Of a DNA stretch of 64,000 nucleotides, positions 35,017 to 44,439 are shown one piece after another (the first letter of the stretch is position 1; each line of letters opens with the position of its first letter). Both the position numbers and the translations under genes were made by a program. The notes beneath the pieces were generated by a model. That model was not told the DNA's origin. It made no database searches and saw nothing but the letters and a program-made list of their open reading frames with translations. Source of the stretch: JACOMS01 sp964352785 (GTDB taxonomy: Bacteria > Pseudomonadota > Alphaproteobacteria > Caulobacterales > Maricaulaceae); assembly GCA_964352785.1 (NCBI GenBank), contig CAYGTI010000010.1:46296-110295 (forward strand), read 5' to 3'.

Positions 35017-36114
35017 ATGACCAACTCCCCACTTTTCACCCCTTTTACTTGTAAATCCCTGACTCTCCCCAACCGGATTGTGATGGCACCAATGACACGC
35101 AGCCATTCTCCAAGCGGTGTTCCCGGGCAGGACGTCGCGGAGTATTATGCGCGGCGCGCAGCGGCGGATGTAGGGCTGATCGTGACCGAAGGCACAACCG
35201 TGGGCCGGGGCGGAGCGTCCAACGATGCTAAAGTGCCAAATTTTCACCAAGAGGCCGCGCTTAAAGGATGGAAAAATGTGGTTGAACATGTGCACGGCGC
35301 TGGCGGTAAGGTTGCGCCGCAGCTTTGGCATGTGGGTATGGTGCGCAAACCCGGCACGGGCCCGGTTCCTGAGGCTCAATCCGACAGCCCGTCAGGGATC
35401 ACCCATACGGGGAAATCTGTTATGCCACCTCCGAGCGACAGCGAAGTCGCTGACATGGTTATGGCCTATGCTAATGCGGCGGGCGAGGCGGCTAAGCTGG
35501 GGTTTGATTGCGTTGAAATTCACGGCGCGCATGGTTACCTGATAGACCAGTTCTTTTGGGGCGTTATGAATGCGCGCGTGGACAAATATGGCGGCTCACT
35601 AGTGGAGCGCGCGCGTTTTGGCGGCGAAATTATTGCCGAAGTTCGCAAACAGGTTGGCCCGGATATGCCAATCATCTTGCGCTTCTCCCAATGGAAGCAA
35701 CAAGAATATACGGCCAAGCTGGCGCAAAACCCGGCTGAGCTTGAAGCGTTCCTGAACGTATTTGTCGATGCGGGCGTTGATATTCTCCATTGCTCGCAGC
35801 GCCGGTTCTGGGAGCCTGAATTTGAAGGCTCCGATCTTAACCTTGCCGGCTGGACGAAAAAGCTCACGGGTTTGCCCACAATCACTGTGGGGTCTGTGGG
35901 TCTGTCAGGTGATTTTATCGGCGCATTCCAAGGCGAGAGCAGTCAAGCGCGAGCATTGGATGATCTGCTGGAGCGGCTTGAGAAGAAAGAGTTTGATCTC
36001 GTCGCGGTTGGCCGCGCGATTTTGCAAGACCCGGAGTGGGCGACAAAAGTCAAAGAATGCCGCAATGATGAACTCCTCGATTATGATGCGAAGGCTCTCG
36101 CGACCTATTATTGA
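35017..36114 (+). CDS. NADH:flavin oxidoreductase, Old Yellow Enzyme family
   Basis: The 365-residue TIM-barrel flavoprotein has NRIVMAPMTRSHS at 18-30 (FMN phosphate/isoalloxazine contacts), the GAHGYLIDQFFWGVMNARVDKYGG stretch around 169-192 with the His-x-x-Tyr proton-donor region, and VAVGRAILQDPEWA. It reduces activated C=C bonds with NAD(P)H. It stands alone; the next gene begins 45 bases later. Confidence 0.92.
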   Translation: MTNSPLFTPFTCKSLTLPNRIVMAPMTRSHSPSGVPGQDVAEYYARRAAADVGLIVTEGTTVGRGGASNDAKVPNFHQEAALKGWKNVVEHVHGAGGKVAPQLWHVGMVRKPGTGPVPEAQSDSPSGITHTGKSVMPPPSDSEVADMVMAYANAAGEAAKLGFDCVEIHGAHGYLIDQFFWGVMNARVDKYGGSLVERARFGGEIIAEVRKQVGPDMPIILRFSQWKQQEYTAKLAQNPAELEAFLNVFVDAGVDILHCSQRRFWEPEFEGSDLNLAGWTKKLTGLPTITVGSVGLSGDFIGAFQGESSQARALDDLLERLEKKEFDLVAVGRAILQDPEWATKVKECRNDELLDYDAKALATYY

Positions 36115-36159
36115 CCTGCTTTAGTCTTTCTTTTATCGCCCATGTGATAAGCAGCGTTT

Positions 36160-36804
36160 ATGATGGACGCGCATAAAAATACTGTAGACCCGTCTGGGAC
36201 AACTCCGGAGGGCGCAACAAACCTTTACGCGCTTATTATTTCCGGCGACGGGCTTATCACCAGTGTGGCCCCGGCGCTTGCGGATAGATTAGCTGCGCGC
36301 GGTATTGGGTCAGCGACGATCAAAGCGATTAGCTATTTCTGGCGATTGAGATCCCCCAAAGCCATGGCGCGTGATTTGGAGCGCCAACTGCGCTTAAGGC
36401 ATTCGCAATATCCCGGTGATAGATTTCTTTTGATTGGTTATTCGTTCGGTGCAGGGACACTGCCCTTTGCCGTTAACCGCCTTGGTGATGAATGGAAAAA
36501 CCGTATTCAAGCTGTAGTTTTACTGGCACCGCCTGATAAAGCTGATTTCCGGTTTTATTTTCGCAGTTGGCTGAATAAATCGACCCAAAATGCAATGCCC
36601 ACAGCGCCAGAGATTAAGCGGCTTTCCGAAGGCACCCCTGTGCTTTACGTGCGCGGCGAAGACGATTTCACCGGGCCATCAGACGTATTAATGCCGTCGC
36701 AAAATTTAAACATGATCAACTTGCCGGGTGGGCATGATTTTGGGAAAGAGTACGACGTGGTAACAGAATTGATTTTGGAGCTTTGCGACAAAAGCGGATG
36801 TTAA
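36160..36804 (+). CDS. VirJ/AcvB-type serine hydrolase homologue, apparently without signal peptide
   Basis: The 214-residue protein matches the VirJ/AcvB hydrolase domain: LIISGDG at 25-31, IKAISYFWRLRSPKAMARDL at 54-73, GYSFGAG with Ser95 as nucleophile, DKADFRFYF, RGEDDF at 165-170, and LPGGHDF with His192. AcvB hydrolyses lysyl-phosphatidylglycerol in Agrobacterium and is periplasmic. Here no signal peptide is visible in front of the domain, so location is uncertain. The gene lies near mprF, the lysyl-phosphatidylglycerol synthase, which supports a role in that lipid's turnover. Confidence 0.84.
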   Translation: MMDAHKNTVDPSGTTPEGATNLYALIISGDGLITSVAPALADRLAARGIGSATIKAISYFWRLRSPKAMARDLERQLRLRHSQYPGDRFLLIGYSFGAGTLPFAVNRLGDEWKNRIQAVVLLAPPDKADFRFYFRSWLNKSTQNAMPTAPEIKRLSEGTPVLYVRGEDDFTGPSDVLMPSQNLNMINLPGGHDFGKEYDVVTELILELCDKSGC

Positions 36805-36947
36805 AACGAGGTTACATGAAACCTGGAGATTTTGCAGGCGGGTAAACATAAATATAGTCAATCAAGTTGAACTGTGGTTTGTATCAGGACGAAGTTAATC
36901 TTTGAACTACAGCCCACCCTATTACGCCTTTATCAGAGCATAGAAAA

Positions 36948-37493
36948 ATGAAATACGCCGTATATATCGCTCTGACTTTACAGCTTTGCGTCCCTGCGTT
37001 GGCGCAATCTAGTCCCGAAAAAGCTACCCCAAACCCAAACCCAACCGCAAACACCAAAAGGCAGATTTTGGGATATCTTGAGCGCGTGCGATTCGGAGAG
37101 CAGGGCGCGCAGATGATTGCGAAGTTGGATACGGGAGCAGATACAAGTTCCGTGGAGGCGTCTCATGTGGAGCTGTATTTAAAACCGGACAAAACACAGT
37201 GGGTCAAGTTCAGCCTTAATGATGAAAAGGGTAAGGCCTTTGAATTTGATGAACGCGTTGTGCGGGTGACCAAAATAAAAACAAAGATGGGCGGGGCGCT
37301 TAGCCGTCCTGTGGTAAAGTTACCCGTATGTATTGGCGGCTATACAGTCTTCGCTGAGGTCAATCTCGCCGACCGGACGGGGTTTAATTACAAGGCTTTG
37401 ATTGGACGCGAACTTTTATCCGGACGCATTTTGGTGGATTCTGAGACACGGCTGACATCAGTAAAAGTTTGCCCGGCAGTCCTGCGTCCGTAA
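36948..37493 (+). CDS. Exported retropepsin-like protein (putative ATP-dependent zinc protease family, RimK/LysX-associated)
   Basis: The 181-residue precursor has a signal peptide (about 1-20, cleaved after ALA) and a beta-rich domain with the aspartic-protease-like AKLDTGADTSSVEA at 58-71 and LIGRELLSGRILVDS near 150-165. This is the family often named ATP-dependent zinc protease; the fold resembles a retropepsin monomer with Asp61 in DTGA. Substrate is unknown. It follows the VirJ-like gene by 143 bases and is convergent with the Aas-like ligase. Confidence 0.85.
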   Translation: MKYAVYIALTLQLCVPALAQSSPEKATPNPNPTANTKRQILGYLERVRFGEQGAQMIAKLDTGADTSSVEASHVELYLKPDKTQWVKFSLNDEKGKAFEFDERVVRVTKIKTKMGGALSRPVVKLPVCIGGYTVFAEVNLADRTGFNYKALIGRELLSGRILVDSETRLTSVKVCPAVLRP

Positions 37494-37551
37494 CAACCTT
37501 TGAGCCGCTCGCCGCAAAACCCAATGTGTGTGGCTAGCAGGGGAGTCGCGC

Positions 37552-39147
37552 TCAGGCCTTGTTTTTTATACGGCCAGTGGCTTCTTTGGCCTTGGCTGTT
37601 ATGGAGACATAATCTAATTTTCCCGTTCCAAGAACTGGTAAGCTGTCAACGCTGACGATCTTTTTAGGTACAGAAATTTCGGGTACACCGTGGGTTTGTG
37701 CCCAAGTTAAAAGCTCGTGCCGCTTAGGCTCGGGGTGATCGGTGACGAGTATGATTTGCTCGCCTTTTCGCGGATCGGGGATAATCGCTGCGGCATGCAT
37801 ATGATCTGGCCACAGGGCCGAGGCACAATTTTCAACCACGGTCAGAGAGACCATCTCGCCGCCAATTTTGGCAAAGCGCTTGATCCGGCCACGGATAACG
37901 TAATAGCCCTCAGTATCCACAGAGACTACATCGCCCGTATTATGCCACCCGCCTGTGAGAGGGGCGACCTCACCTGGATTATCAGGAGAGATATAGCCCT
38001 TCATGATATTGGGACCGCGCACCCACAGGCAGCCGGCATCTTCGAGGCCCTCCACAGGCTCAAGGCGTGTTTCAATTCCCGGGAGCATTTTACCAATCGT
38101 GCCTGCCCGAATATCACCGGGTTGGTTCGCCGCGAGAACAGGCGCGCATTCCGTCACCCCGTACCCTTCGAGGACTTCGAAAGAAAAGCGCCGCTCGGCA
38201 GTGTTGCGAGTTTCTTCGCGCACACGCTCCGCGCCGCAGACTGCTATGCGCAGGGAGTTCAGACCCCCGTCCGCACTGGCGCGCATATATTGCTGCAAGA
38301 ATGTGTCGGTCGCGAATAGAACCGTAGACCGAGATGCAAAAATACGTTTGGCAACGGTTTTTGTTTGTAGCGGCGAGGGATGCGTCACGACCGGATGACC
38401 GCTAAAGATTGGCCATAGGGTTCCTGCCGTCAGGCCGTAGCAATGAAATGTGGGCAATGGATTAAAAATGATATCGTGATCTTCCAACCGCACATGCTGC
38501 TCAATCTGTTCGATATTGGCCAAGATGTTGGCATGGGTTAGCACCACACCCTTGGGATTGCCTTCTGTTCCACTGGTAAACAGGATAACCCCAGCCTCGT
38601 CCGGGGAAGCGCGGGGAACAAAGAGCGAGGGTAGTTTAGGCCCAAATACGGCTCGTAATTTTCCTTTTAGCCCTATATCTTCGCGCATGTCCTCAAGGTA
38701 GATAAAATTAACAGCGCCTGAAAGGTCCTCAATGAGTGATTCCAATCCGCCAATTTCAACAAATTTATGAGCGGTTATAACCGTTGTCAGCGGCGCGGTT
38801 TTGGCAGCCGCGGTGAGGTTTTTAACTCCGGCGGTAAAGTTAAGCATAGCGGGCGTTCGCCCTGCCGCATGCACGGCGAGAAAGGCAATTACCGCTCCGG
38901 CTCCTGTCGGGAGTAAAATGCCTACGTTCTCGCGCGGATCTGTGATTTTACTCAAAGGAACGGATAGAGCAAAGGCCGCTCGCGTGATCTCTCCATAGGT
39001 CAACACCCGTCCGTCGCCATCCGTTAGGATTTCTTTTTTTGCCCCGTGGCTCGCCATAGCCTCAAGAAACGCCTCAAACAAATTGCGCCTAATGCGCCGC
39101 TGTCCGCGCTTGGACAGACCCTCGGATTTTAAAATAGGTGTTTCCAT
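37552..39147 (-). CDS. AMP-dependent acyl ligase related to the Aas acyl-ACP synthetase domain
   Basis: The protein of about 531 residues has LFTSGTEGNPKGVVLTHANI, the EGYGVTECAPVLA adenine motif, WHNTGDVVSVD and RIKRFAKIGGEMVSL. Its LNFTAGVKNLTAAAK segment is typical of the synthetase half of the bifunctional Aas protein. The acyltransferase half is missing, so it may act as a free acyl-ACP or acyl-CoA synthetase. ATG 39147 is chosen; earlier in-frame starts at 39177, 39186 and TTG 39198 cannot be excluded. It lies downstream of mprF on the same strand, 205 bases away. Confidence 0.85.
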   Translation of the reverse strand: METPILKSEGLSKRGQRRIRRNLFEAFLEAMASHGAKKEILTDGDGRVLTYGEITRAAFALSVPLSKITDPRENVGILLPTGAGAVIAFLAVHAAGRTPAMLNFTAGVKNLTAAAKTAPLTTVITAHKFVEIGGLESLIEDLSGAVNFIYLEDMREDIGLKGKLRAVFGPKLPSLFVPRASPDEAGVILFTSGTEGNPKGVVLTHANILANIEQIEQHVRLEDHDIIFNPLPTFHCYGLTAGTLWPIFSGHPVVTHPSPLQTKTVAKRIFASRSTVLFATDTFLQQYMRASADGGLNSLRIAVCGAERVREETRNTAERRFSFEVLEGYGVTECAPVLAANQPGDIRAGTIGKMLPGIETRLEPVEGLEDAGCLWVRGPNIMKGYISPDNPGEVAPLTGGWHNTGDVVSVDTEGYYVIRGRIKRFAKIGGEMVSLTVVENCASALWPDHMHAAAIIPDPRKGEQIILVTDHPEPKRHELLTWAQTHGVPEISVPKKIVSVDSLPVLGTGKLDYVSITAKAKEATGRIKNKA

Positions 39148-39352
39148 ACTGTTTCCCGCGTGTGCCCGTTTTATCATTGTTGTCATCAGGCTTGGCAAAC
39201 AGCATAGCGCAAATCAAAGCGTGCGCAAAATGCATTTTGTCAACTTAAGGGACACATCATGAAAGGTTGCTTTGCTTCGTTGTCCACAATCTCACATGCT
39301 GGTTGGTTACCGTATGTGATCTTACAGACAGATTTGGTTATGATCCGGACCC

Positions 39353-41965
39353 CTAACCTTCGCGCTGTAAGAGCCCCTTGAGTCCGCCGCTACTAAGGAG
39401 AGCAAGATTGCCTAGCGCGATCGGCATAACGAATTGGCTGGGCGCGGCGAGATAGACGGGCTCCCATTCCGGATCAAATTTGCTTTTGAACACGCGCAAA
39501 CCTTCAAAACCGTAAATACGTCCACCATATTTATAAACCATAGCCCCGATTTTGGACATGAGCGGTGCGAGTTTATGGGTATCGAGTCCCGCGAGCGGTG
39601 CCATGCCGAGGCTGAAATATCTGTACCCTTGCTCCGAGCCCCACAGCATAATCTCGGCAAATAAATAATCCATCATTCCGTTGAGCCCAACATTTTTATA
39701 CCGCATGAGGTCAAGCGAGACTTCGCGTTTATCCTGCGTCATCCACAGATTGGCAAAGGCCACAATCTCCCCCTCAAGCCGGATGATCGCCACGGGCGTA
39801 CCCGCCAATAAGGCCCGATCAAAGCGACCCAACGAGAAGCTTTTCTCTTTACCTTGATGATCTTTCAGCCACGTATTGGAGACGGCCTCCAACACGTCCA
39901 TCTGGGCTGAATCTATGGCAGGATGGATTACCTCAAAGGTGCAGCCGCGCTTTATCGCTCGATTGCGCGATTGGCGAAACTTGGCTTTCTTACCGCCTTC
40001 GAAAGACAGGTTTGTGAGCGGGACCAAAGCCTTTTCGCCGATCTTTTGCACGGCCAACCCCATGTCAATACAGTCTGTGAGATATTGCGGGCGGACCGAA
40101 TAAAAACCGGGCCAGGCCCCGCTCTGATCGGCGAGATCACAAAATTTACGCATCAAAGCTTTGCGCTCGCTCTCAAGACCGACGGGCTCGCCCATAGATA
40201 GCCAATTTTGCCCTTTGACACCGTACATAATAAAAGAATTATCAGAGTCGGAAAACAGGAACTTCTTATCGCCAATTAAGGCAAGGCTGGCTTCGGCGGT
40301 GGCATTTTCTGCGTGGGTTAGGATGCGGCGAACTTTCTCAAGAGTTTCGTCCGAGTCTTCAGGCGCGGCAATGATGCGTGGCGGGTTCATGGCGCGCCAG
40401 ACAAAATAAATCAGCAAGACGGCAGCCACCGTGGCCGCTGCGCGCAGGAATTTTGACGCGTCCTGTTGCAGCGCAAAATCCCACCACAAATCGTTGGAAT
40501 AGGCTTCGTTGCGGGAGGCGTAAAACCCGGCCCAAAGCGCAAGGCCAAGGGTGCCGAATATCGCGCCAAGGCGCGTCCATGTTAACGTGATCTGCCGTAA
40601 GTCGCCTTTGCGGTAGAACGCGCTCTTTGCCCAGAAGAGGCAAAGGCCGAGCCCAGCCGTGAGCATAGCCTGTAAAGGCGGCGCGCCCTTAAACAGGCTA
40701 AAGGCCGCGCCTGCTGCGCACAGAATAACCGCTAACCGCCAAGCGCTATACAGGCGCCTTTGCAGGCCCATGGCGACAAGCAACAACAAAGTCCCGATAG
40801 CACTGGCAAATAAATGCGAAATTTCAATGACTGCATGGGGAATAAATTTTGCCACCATCTCGACATTCGGAAGTAGCTTTGGCGTGGCCGCAGAAATCAA
40901 CATCACCGCGCCTGTCAGGAATGTCATCAGGCTAAAGAGCACGGGCGAGATGCTGCCCATAAAACTCGCCGCATGGGCGTGACCTGTTTTGAGTCGTTCT
41001 TTTTCTTCCCGCGCTTGGTGAATGGTCAACAAAATAACGGAAATAATGAGCGGCAAGAAATAATAAATACAGCGAAACGTTATCAGCGCGGCTGCGATTG
41101 CAAGCTCGTCGCCTGTAGGCACAAGCAAGAGCACAATCGCTTCAAAGACACCGATGCCGCCGGGTAGACCACTGATCGCGCCGGCATAATGGGCAGCGAC
41201 AAAAATAGGTACAAACGTCAGCAGCGTAAACTCTGGACTGCTCGGCAGTAGCACATACAGCGTGACAGCGGCAGTAATCCAGTCGATCATCCCGACGCCC
41301 CATTGGCACATCACATGTTTTTTGGTTGGTAAGTTAATAGATATTTTGCGAAAAGTGCTCACGCCCGGCCCGCGCAGAAAAAAACCGAGCCCGGCAAAGG
41401 CGCAAACCGCCAACACTGCGCCCAGAGATAAAGAGATGGGTTTGGGCAAATGGAAGACTGTTTCAAAGGTTGCGCTGTCGATGATCAATCCGGCGGATAT
41501 CAACGTCAGGCCGCTAAAGACTAAAAACGTGGTGGTAATAAACGCGACAATTGCAACTTCGCCCGCGCCCAATCCCCAAGAGGAATAGAGCCGGTAGCGG
41601 ATGGCATTGCTGGTCACCGCCGTCATTCCCAACGAGTTGGAGATCGCATAGGCGCAAAATGAGGTAAACACCGTTTTGGACAACGGCATGCGCTTGTCGG
41701 TATAGGGCAGCGCCATGTAATCATAGACGGAAATGCCAGCAAAGCTGATCGCCATAGCGAGGATAGACAATGCGACGGCTGAGGCGGGAATAGAGCGAAT
41801 ACTGTCTGTAATTTGCGCCAGCGTATATTCGTGCAGAACATGCCAAACAAAGGTGAGCGCGAGGGCGAAAATAATCAACGCCGTTGCCGCCAACAGGAAA
41901 GTGCGTCGCCGCGGTGTTAAAAACCGCAGCTTGGCTTCGTATTTATCCGCCGTCAAATCGTCCAT
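39353..41965 (-). CDS. mprF: Bifunctional lysylphosphatidylglycerol synthetase/flippase
   Basis: The 870-residue protein has many membrane helices over roughly the first 520 residues, including the flippase core with GAISGLPGGIGVFEAIVLLLVP, and a soluble C-terminal domain of about 330 residues (GNAT-like transferase, DUF2156) with KFRQSRNRAIKRGCTFEV, ANLWMTQDKREVSLDLMRY and YFSLGMAPLAG. MprF moves Lys or Ala from tRNA to phosphatidylglycerol and flips the product, lowering membrane charge and raising resistance to cationic peptides and acid. ATG 41965 is preferred over GTG 41974 because GGGGTGGG lies just upstream. Confidence 0.93.
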   Translation of the reverse strand: MDDLTADKYEAKLRFLTPRRRTFLLAATALIIFALALTFVWHVLHEYTLAQITDSIRSIPASAVALSILAMAISFAGISVYDYMALPYTDKRMPLSKTVFTSFCAYAISNSLGMTAVTSNAIRYRLYSSWGLGAGEVAIVAFITTTFLVFSGLTLISAGLIIDSATFETVFHLPKPISLSLGAVLAVCAFAGLGFFLRGPGVSTFRKISINLPTKKHVMCQWGVGMIDWITAAVTLYVLLPSSPEFTLLTFVPIFVAAHYAGAISGLPGGIGVFEAIVLLLVPTGDELAIAAALITFRCIYYFLPLIISVILLTIHQAREEKERLKTGHAHAASFMGSISPVLFSLMTFLTGAVMLISAATPKLLPNVEMVAKFIPHAVIEISHLFASAIGTLLLLVAMGLQRRLYSAWRLAVILCAAGAAFSLFKGAPPLQAMLTAGLGLCLFWAKSAFYRKGDLRQITLTWTRLGAIFGTLGLALWAGFYASRNEAYSNDLWWDFALQQDASKFLRAAATVAAVLLIYFVWRAMNPPRIIAAPEDSDETLEKVRRILTHAENATAEASLALIGDKKFLFSDSDNSFIMYGVKGQNWLSMGEPVGLESERKALMRKFCDLADQSGAWPGFYSVRPQYLTDCIDMGLAVQKIGEKALVPLTNLSFEGGKKAKFRQSRNRAIKRGCTFEVIHPAIDSAQMDVLEAVSNTWLKDHQGKEKSFSLGRFDRALLAGTPVAIIRLEGEIVAFANLWMTQDKREVSLDLMRYKNVGLNGMMDYLFAEIMLWGSEQGYRYFSLGMAPLAGLDTHKLAPLMSKIGAMVYKYGGRIYGFEGLRVFKSKFDPEWEPVYLAAPSQFVMPIALGNLALLSSGGLKGLLQREG

Positions 41966-42053
41966 ATAACCCACCCCGTTTGGGAGTTAGTTTAGTCTAT
42001 TCATAGTTAATAATGTATGGGCAGCGTTTGGCGGCTTTATTTAATGTTGCGCT

Positions 42054-42569
42054 TTATAGACTTCCGCCGCCAAAGAAATCAAGCTTGCCGAGCGGAACGC
42101 CGTTGTGACGCAGAATATTATAGGCGGTTGTGCAATGAAAAAGCACATTTGGATAAATAAATCCAAACAGAAAGCTCATTCCGGTAAAGTCGCGCTCACC
42201 GGGGCCAATTTTCACGGAAAATGCCCGGTCTTCCGTGCCGTTGATCTGTTCGGGTGTAAATCCGGTGATCTCAGTACGGGTTTTAGCGATGAGGGCATAG
42301 AGATCCTCAAACGTGGCTTCGGTGTCCTCATAGACCGGCGGCGTTGTGCCGACTAATCTGTGTGGACAGTTTTTGGCCAATGACGTGGCGATTTGAATTT
42401 GTTTAATCAGGTTGGCCATATCTGGCGCTAACCGGGCGTTCAAAAATACGGACGGATCAATATCCCGGGTTTTGGCATCGGCCTCACCTTTTTTGAGCAC
42501 GTGCTCAAGATTTCCAAGTGTGCGATCCAGCGCCGGGATACAGGCAGCATACAGTGACAGTGAAGACAT
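42054..42569 (-). CDS. DUF1993 family protein
   Basis: The 171-residue helical protein has SLYAACIPALDRTLGNLEHVLKK at the N-terminus, LAPDMANLIKQIQIATSLAK in the middle and FHCTTAYNILRHNGVPLGKLDFFG at the end, which is the DUF1993 pattern (DinB-like four-helix fold). No enzymatic role is established. GAAGGAACG precedes the ATG. It lies 114 bases downstream of the alcohol dehydrogenase on the same strand. Confidence 0.9.
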   Translation of the reverse strand: MSSLSLYAACIPALDRTLGNLEHVLKKGEADAKTRDIDPSVFLNARLAPDMANLIKQIQIATSLAKNCPHRLVGTTPPVYEDTEATFEDLYALIAKTRTEITGFTPEQINGTEDRAFSVKIGPGERDFTGMSFLFGFIYPNVLFHCTTAYNILRHNGVPLGKLDFFGGGSL

Positions 42570-42683
42570 AATGCGTTCCTTCGTATGTTTTTATGTTTTT
42601 TTATCCTGCCACACAAATGAGGTTGAACAAGAAATAAGACTGAATGGCGGGCTTGCCAGACATGCATGACCCGCCGTTGATGT

Positions 42684-43691
42684 TTAAGGTTCCAGCACAA
42701 TTCTGTAACGCGCCTTGCCGGATTTAAGGTGCGTAATCGCCTCATTGATCTGATCAAACTTAAAATATTCCACCATGGGTTTGATATTATGGCGCGTGCA
42801 AAATTCGAGCATTTTGACCGTCATATGCGGGGAGCCTGTATCTGAGCCGCCCACTTGTTTTTGGCCCGTAATGAGTTGCCCCGACATAATCGGCATCGGG
42901 TTGGTAATCATGCCGACTTGCACCAAGCGGCCTTTGGGCGCGAGCGCGGCGACGTAGCGGTGCCAGCCGAGATTCACATTCACCGTCGAGAGGATCACAT
43001 CATATTCCCCGCGCAGGTTTTTCAACGCATTATCATCGCGGCTATTCACAACTTTGTGCGCGCCGAGGGTTTTAAGTTCATCTGTCTTGTCCATGGATCC
43101 TGTGAAGGCCGTGACCTCACATCCCCAAGCGCGGGCAAATTGCACGGCTAAATGGCCCAGCCCGCCAATGCCGATCACGCCGACTTTGTCTGTCGGGCGA
43201 ATATCATAATCCAGAAACGGTGCAAATACAGTAATGCCGCCGCAAAATAACGGCCCGGCAGAGCGCGCATCCATGTCATCCGGTAAGGGGATCGCCCATA
43301 TCGCTTGAACGCGCATTCTGTCAGCAAAGCCGCCATGATGCCCGCGAATAGTTGGCACACCGGAGCCGCAACGCTGATGCGCGCCGGACATACATTGACC
43401 ACAGGTCAAACAGCTCTCTGACGTCCATCCGACCCCGACCGTCTGCCCAGGTTTGACGTGGCTGACCTTGGATCCGACCGCTGTGATTGTGCCGATAACC
43501 TCATGGCCCGGCACGAGCGGATAGCTGGATGCGCCCCATTCATTATCAATCATCGACACATCAGAATGGCAAAGACCGCACGCCGTCACATCAATTTCGA
43601 CCTGATCCTCTGGCAAGGGGCCGGGATCATAGGTGAAAGGCTCAAGCGGCGCATTTGCGCTTGGTGCGGCATAAGCTTTGATATCTGTCAT
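42684..43691 (-). CDS. Zinc-dependent alcohol dehydrogenase (YahK/AdhP-like)
   Basis: The 335-residue medium-chain dehydrogenase has the catalytic zinc set Cys38, His63, Glu64 (ACGLCHSD, PGHEVIG), the structural zinc Cys94, Cys97, Cys100 and Cys108, and the NAD(P)-binding GIGGLGHLAVQFA near 174-186. The sequence is close to the broad-range NADPH aldehyde reductases such as YahK. It begins 14 bases after the XRE regulator stop, with AAGGATAC as ribosome site, so it is probably transcribed with the regulator and the membrane protein. Confidence 0.92.
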   Translation of the reverse strand: MTDIKAYAAPSANAPLEPFTYDPGPLPEDQVEIDVTACGLCHSDVSMIDNEWGASSYPLVPGHEVIGTITAVGSKVSHVKPGQTVGVGWTSESCLTCGQCMSGAHQRCGSGVPTIRGHHGGFADRMRVQAIWAIPLPDDMDARSAGPLFCGGITVFAPFLDYDIRPTDKVGVIGIGGLGHLAVQFARAWGCEVTAFTGSMDKTDELKTLGAHKVVNSRDDNALKNLRGEYDVILSTVNVNLGWHRYVAALAPKGRLVQVGMITNPMPIMSGQLITGQKQVGGSDTGSPHMTVKMLEFCTRHNIKPMVEYFKFDQINEAITHLKSGKARYRIVLEP

Positions 43692-43705
43692 ATGGTATCC
43701 TTGAA

Positions 43706-43939
43706 TTAAATTTCGAGGCCCGTCGGGTCAAACTGGAACAGCTCATTTACGGGTGTCTCCAAGATATGGGCTATTCGGAACGCAAGTTCTAGGGACGGCG
43801 CGTATTTTTGTGCCTCAATGGAGATAATAGTTTGCCGCGTGACGCCGACCTTGCGCGCAAGCTCCGCCTGCGTCATGTTGGTGCGCGCGAGGCGCACGCG
43901 TTTGATATGGTTCGTGATACTGGTTTTTTTACCGCCCAT
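43706..43939 (-). CDS. Small XRE-type transcriptional regulator
   Basis: The 77-residue protein is a bare helix-turn-helix domain (about 15-70) with TQAELARKVGVTRQTIISIE at 23-42, and the C-terminal FDPTGLEI of the Cro/CI small-regulator group. It is 2 bases behind a membrane-protein gene, the usual pairing for this type. It likely represses its own promoter; candidate operators flank that promoter at 44440-44493. Confidence 0.93.
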   Translation of the reverse strand: MGGKKTSITNHIKRVRLARTNMTQAELARKVGVTRQTIISIEAQKYAPSLELAFRIAHILETPVNELFQFDPTGLEI

Positions 43940-43941
43940 TT

Positions 43942-44418
43942 CTAAGCCCTGTAGGCTCTGATCATGATGCCATGTTTGACCAGATCGGCCACGTAACTGA
44001 TCACGAGTAGGGCAAATATTATTTCGGCTGGACGGCTCATAGGTACGGGCGGTTGATAGGTTCCACCGAGGCCAGCATGTAGTAGCATCATGACAATAAC
44101 AAACCCCACGCCGTATTGCATCAAGCGGTAGCCCCAGTGCGCGCCTTGCCGCTCAATCAATATATCACGCTCATCCACCTCATAGGGTTCCTTGCGCTTT
44201 CGCAGATCAAAGATGGCGGCAATGACGGCGTGGGTGACAATGGTTACAAAAATCACGCCGATAATAATGCCGCCAAACTCAGACATGTCCGTGTGTACTA
44301 AGCGCGGCGAAAGACCCTGTGTCGCCGCTTGCCAGAAATAGATAAAAACGGCCCCGTCCGCAAGCAACGTCACCCAGCTCTGCCGCTCTTGTTCACTCTT
44401 ATCTTCAATTTTTGTCAT
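43942..44418 (-). CDS. Four-helix membrane protein paired with XRE regulator
   Basis: The 158-residue protein has four predicted membrane segments (about 15-30, 47-69, 93-113, 131-150). A charged cytoplasmic loop YEVDERDILIERQGAHWGYR lies between the second and third. I do not recognise a named family with certainty. Pairing of such proteins with small XRE regulators is common and the function is unknown. It is the first gene of a probable three-gene operon with the regulator and the alcohol dehydrogenase. Confidence 0.78.
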   Translation of the reverse strand: MTKIEDKSEQERQSWVTLLADGAVFIYFWQAATQGLSPRLVHTDMSEFGGIIIGVIFVTIVTHAVIAAIFDLRKRKEPYEVDERDILIERQGAHWGYRLMQYGVGFVIVMMLLHAGLGGTYQPPVPMSRPAEIIFALLVISYVADLVKHGIMIRAYRA

Positions 44419-44439
44419 GTTATTTATCCAGTATGTAAG

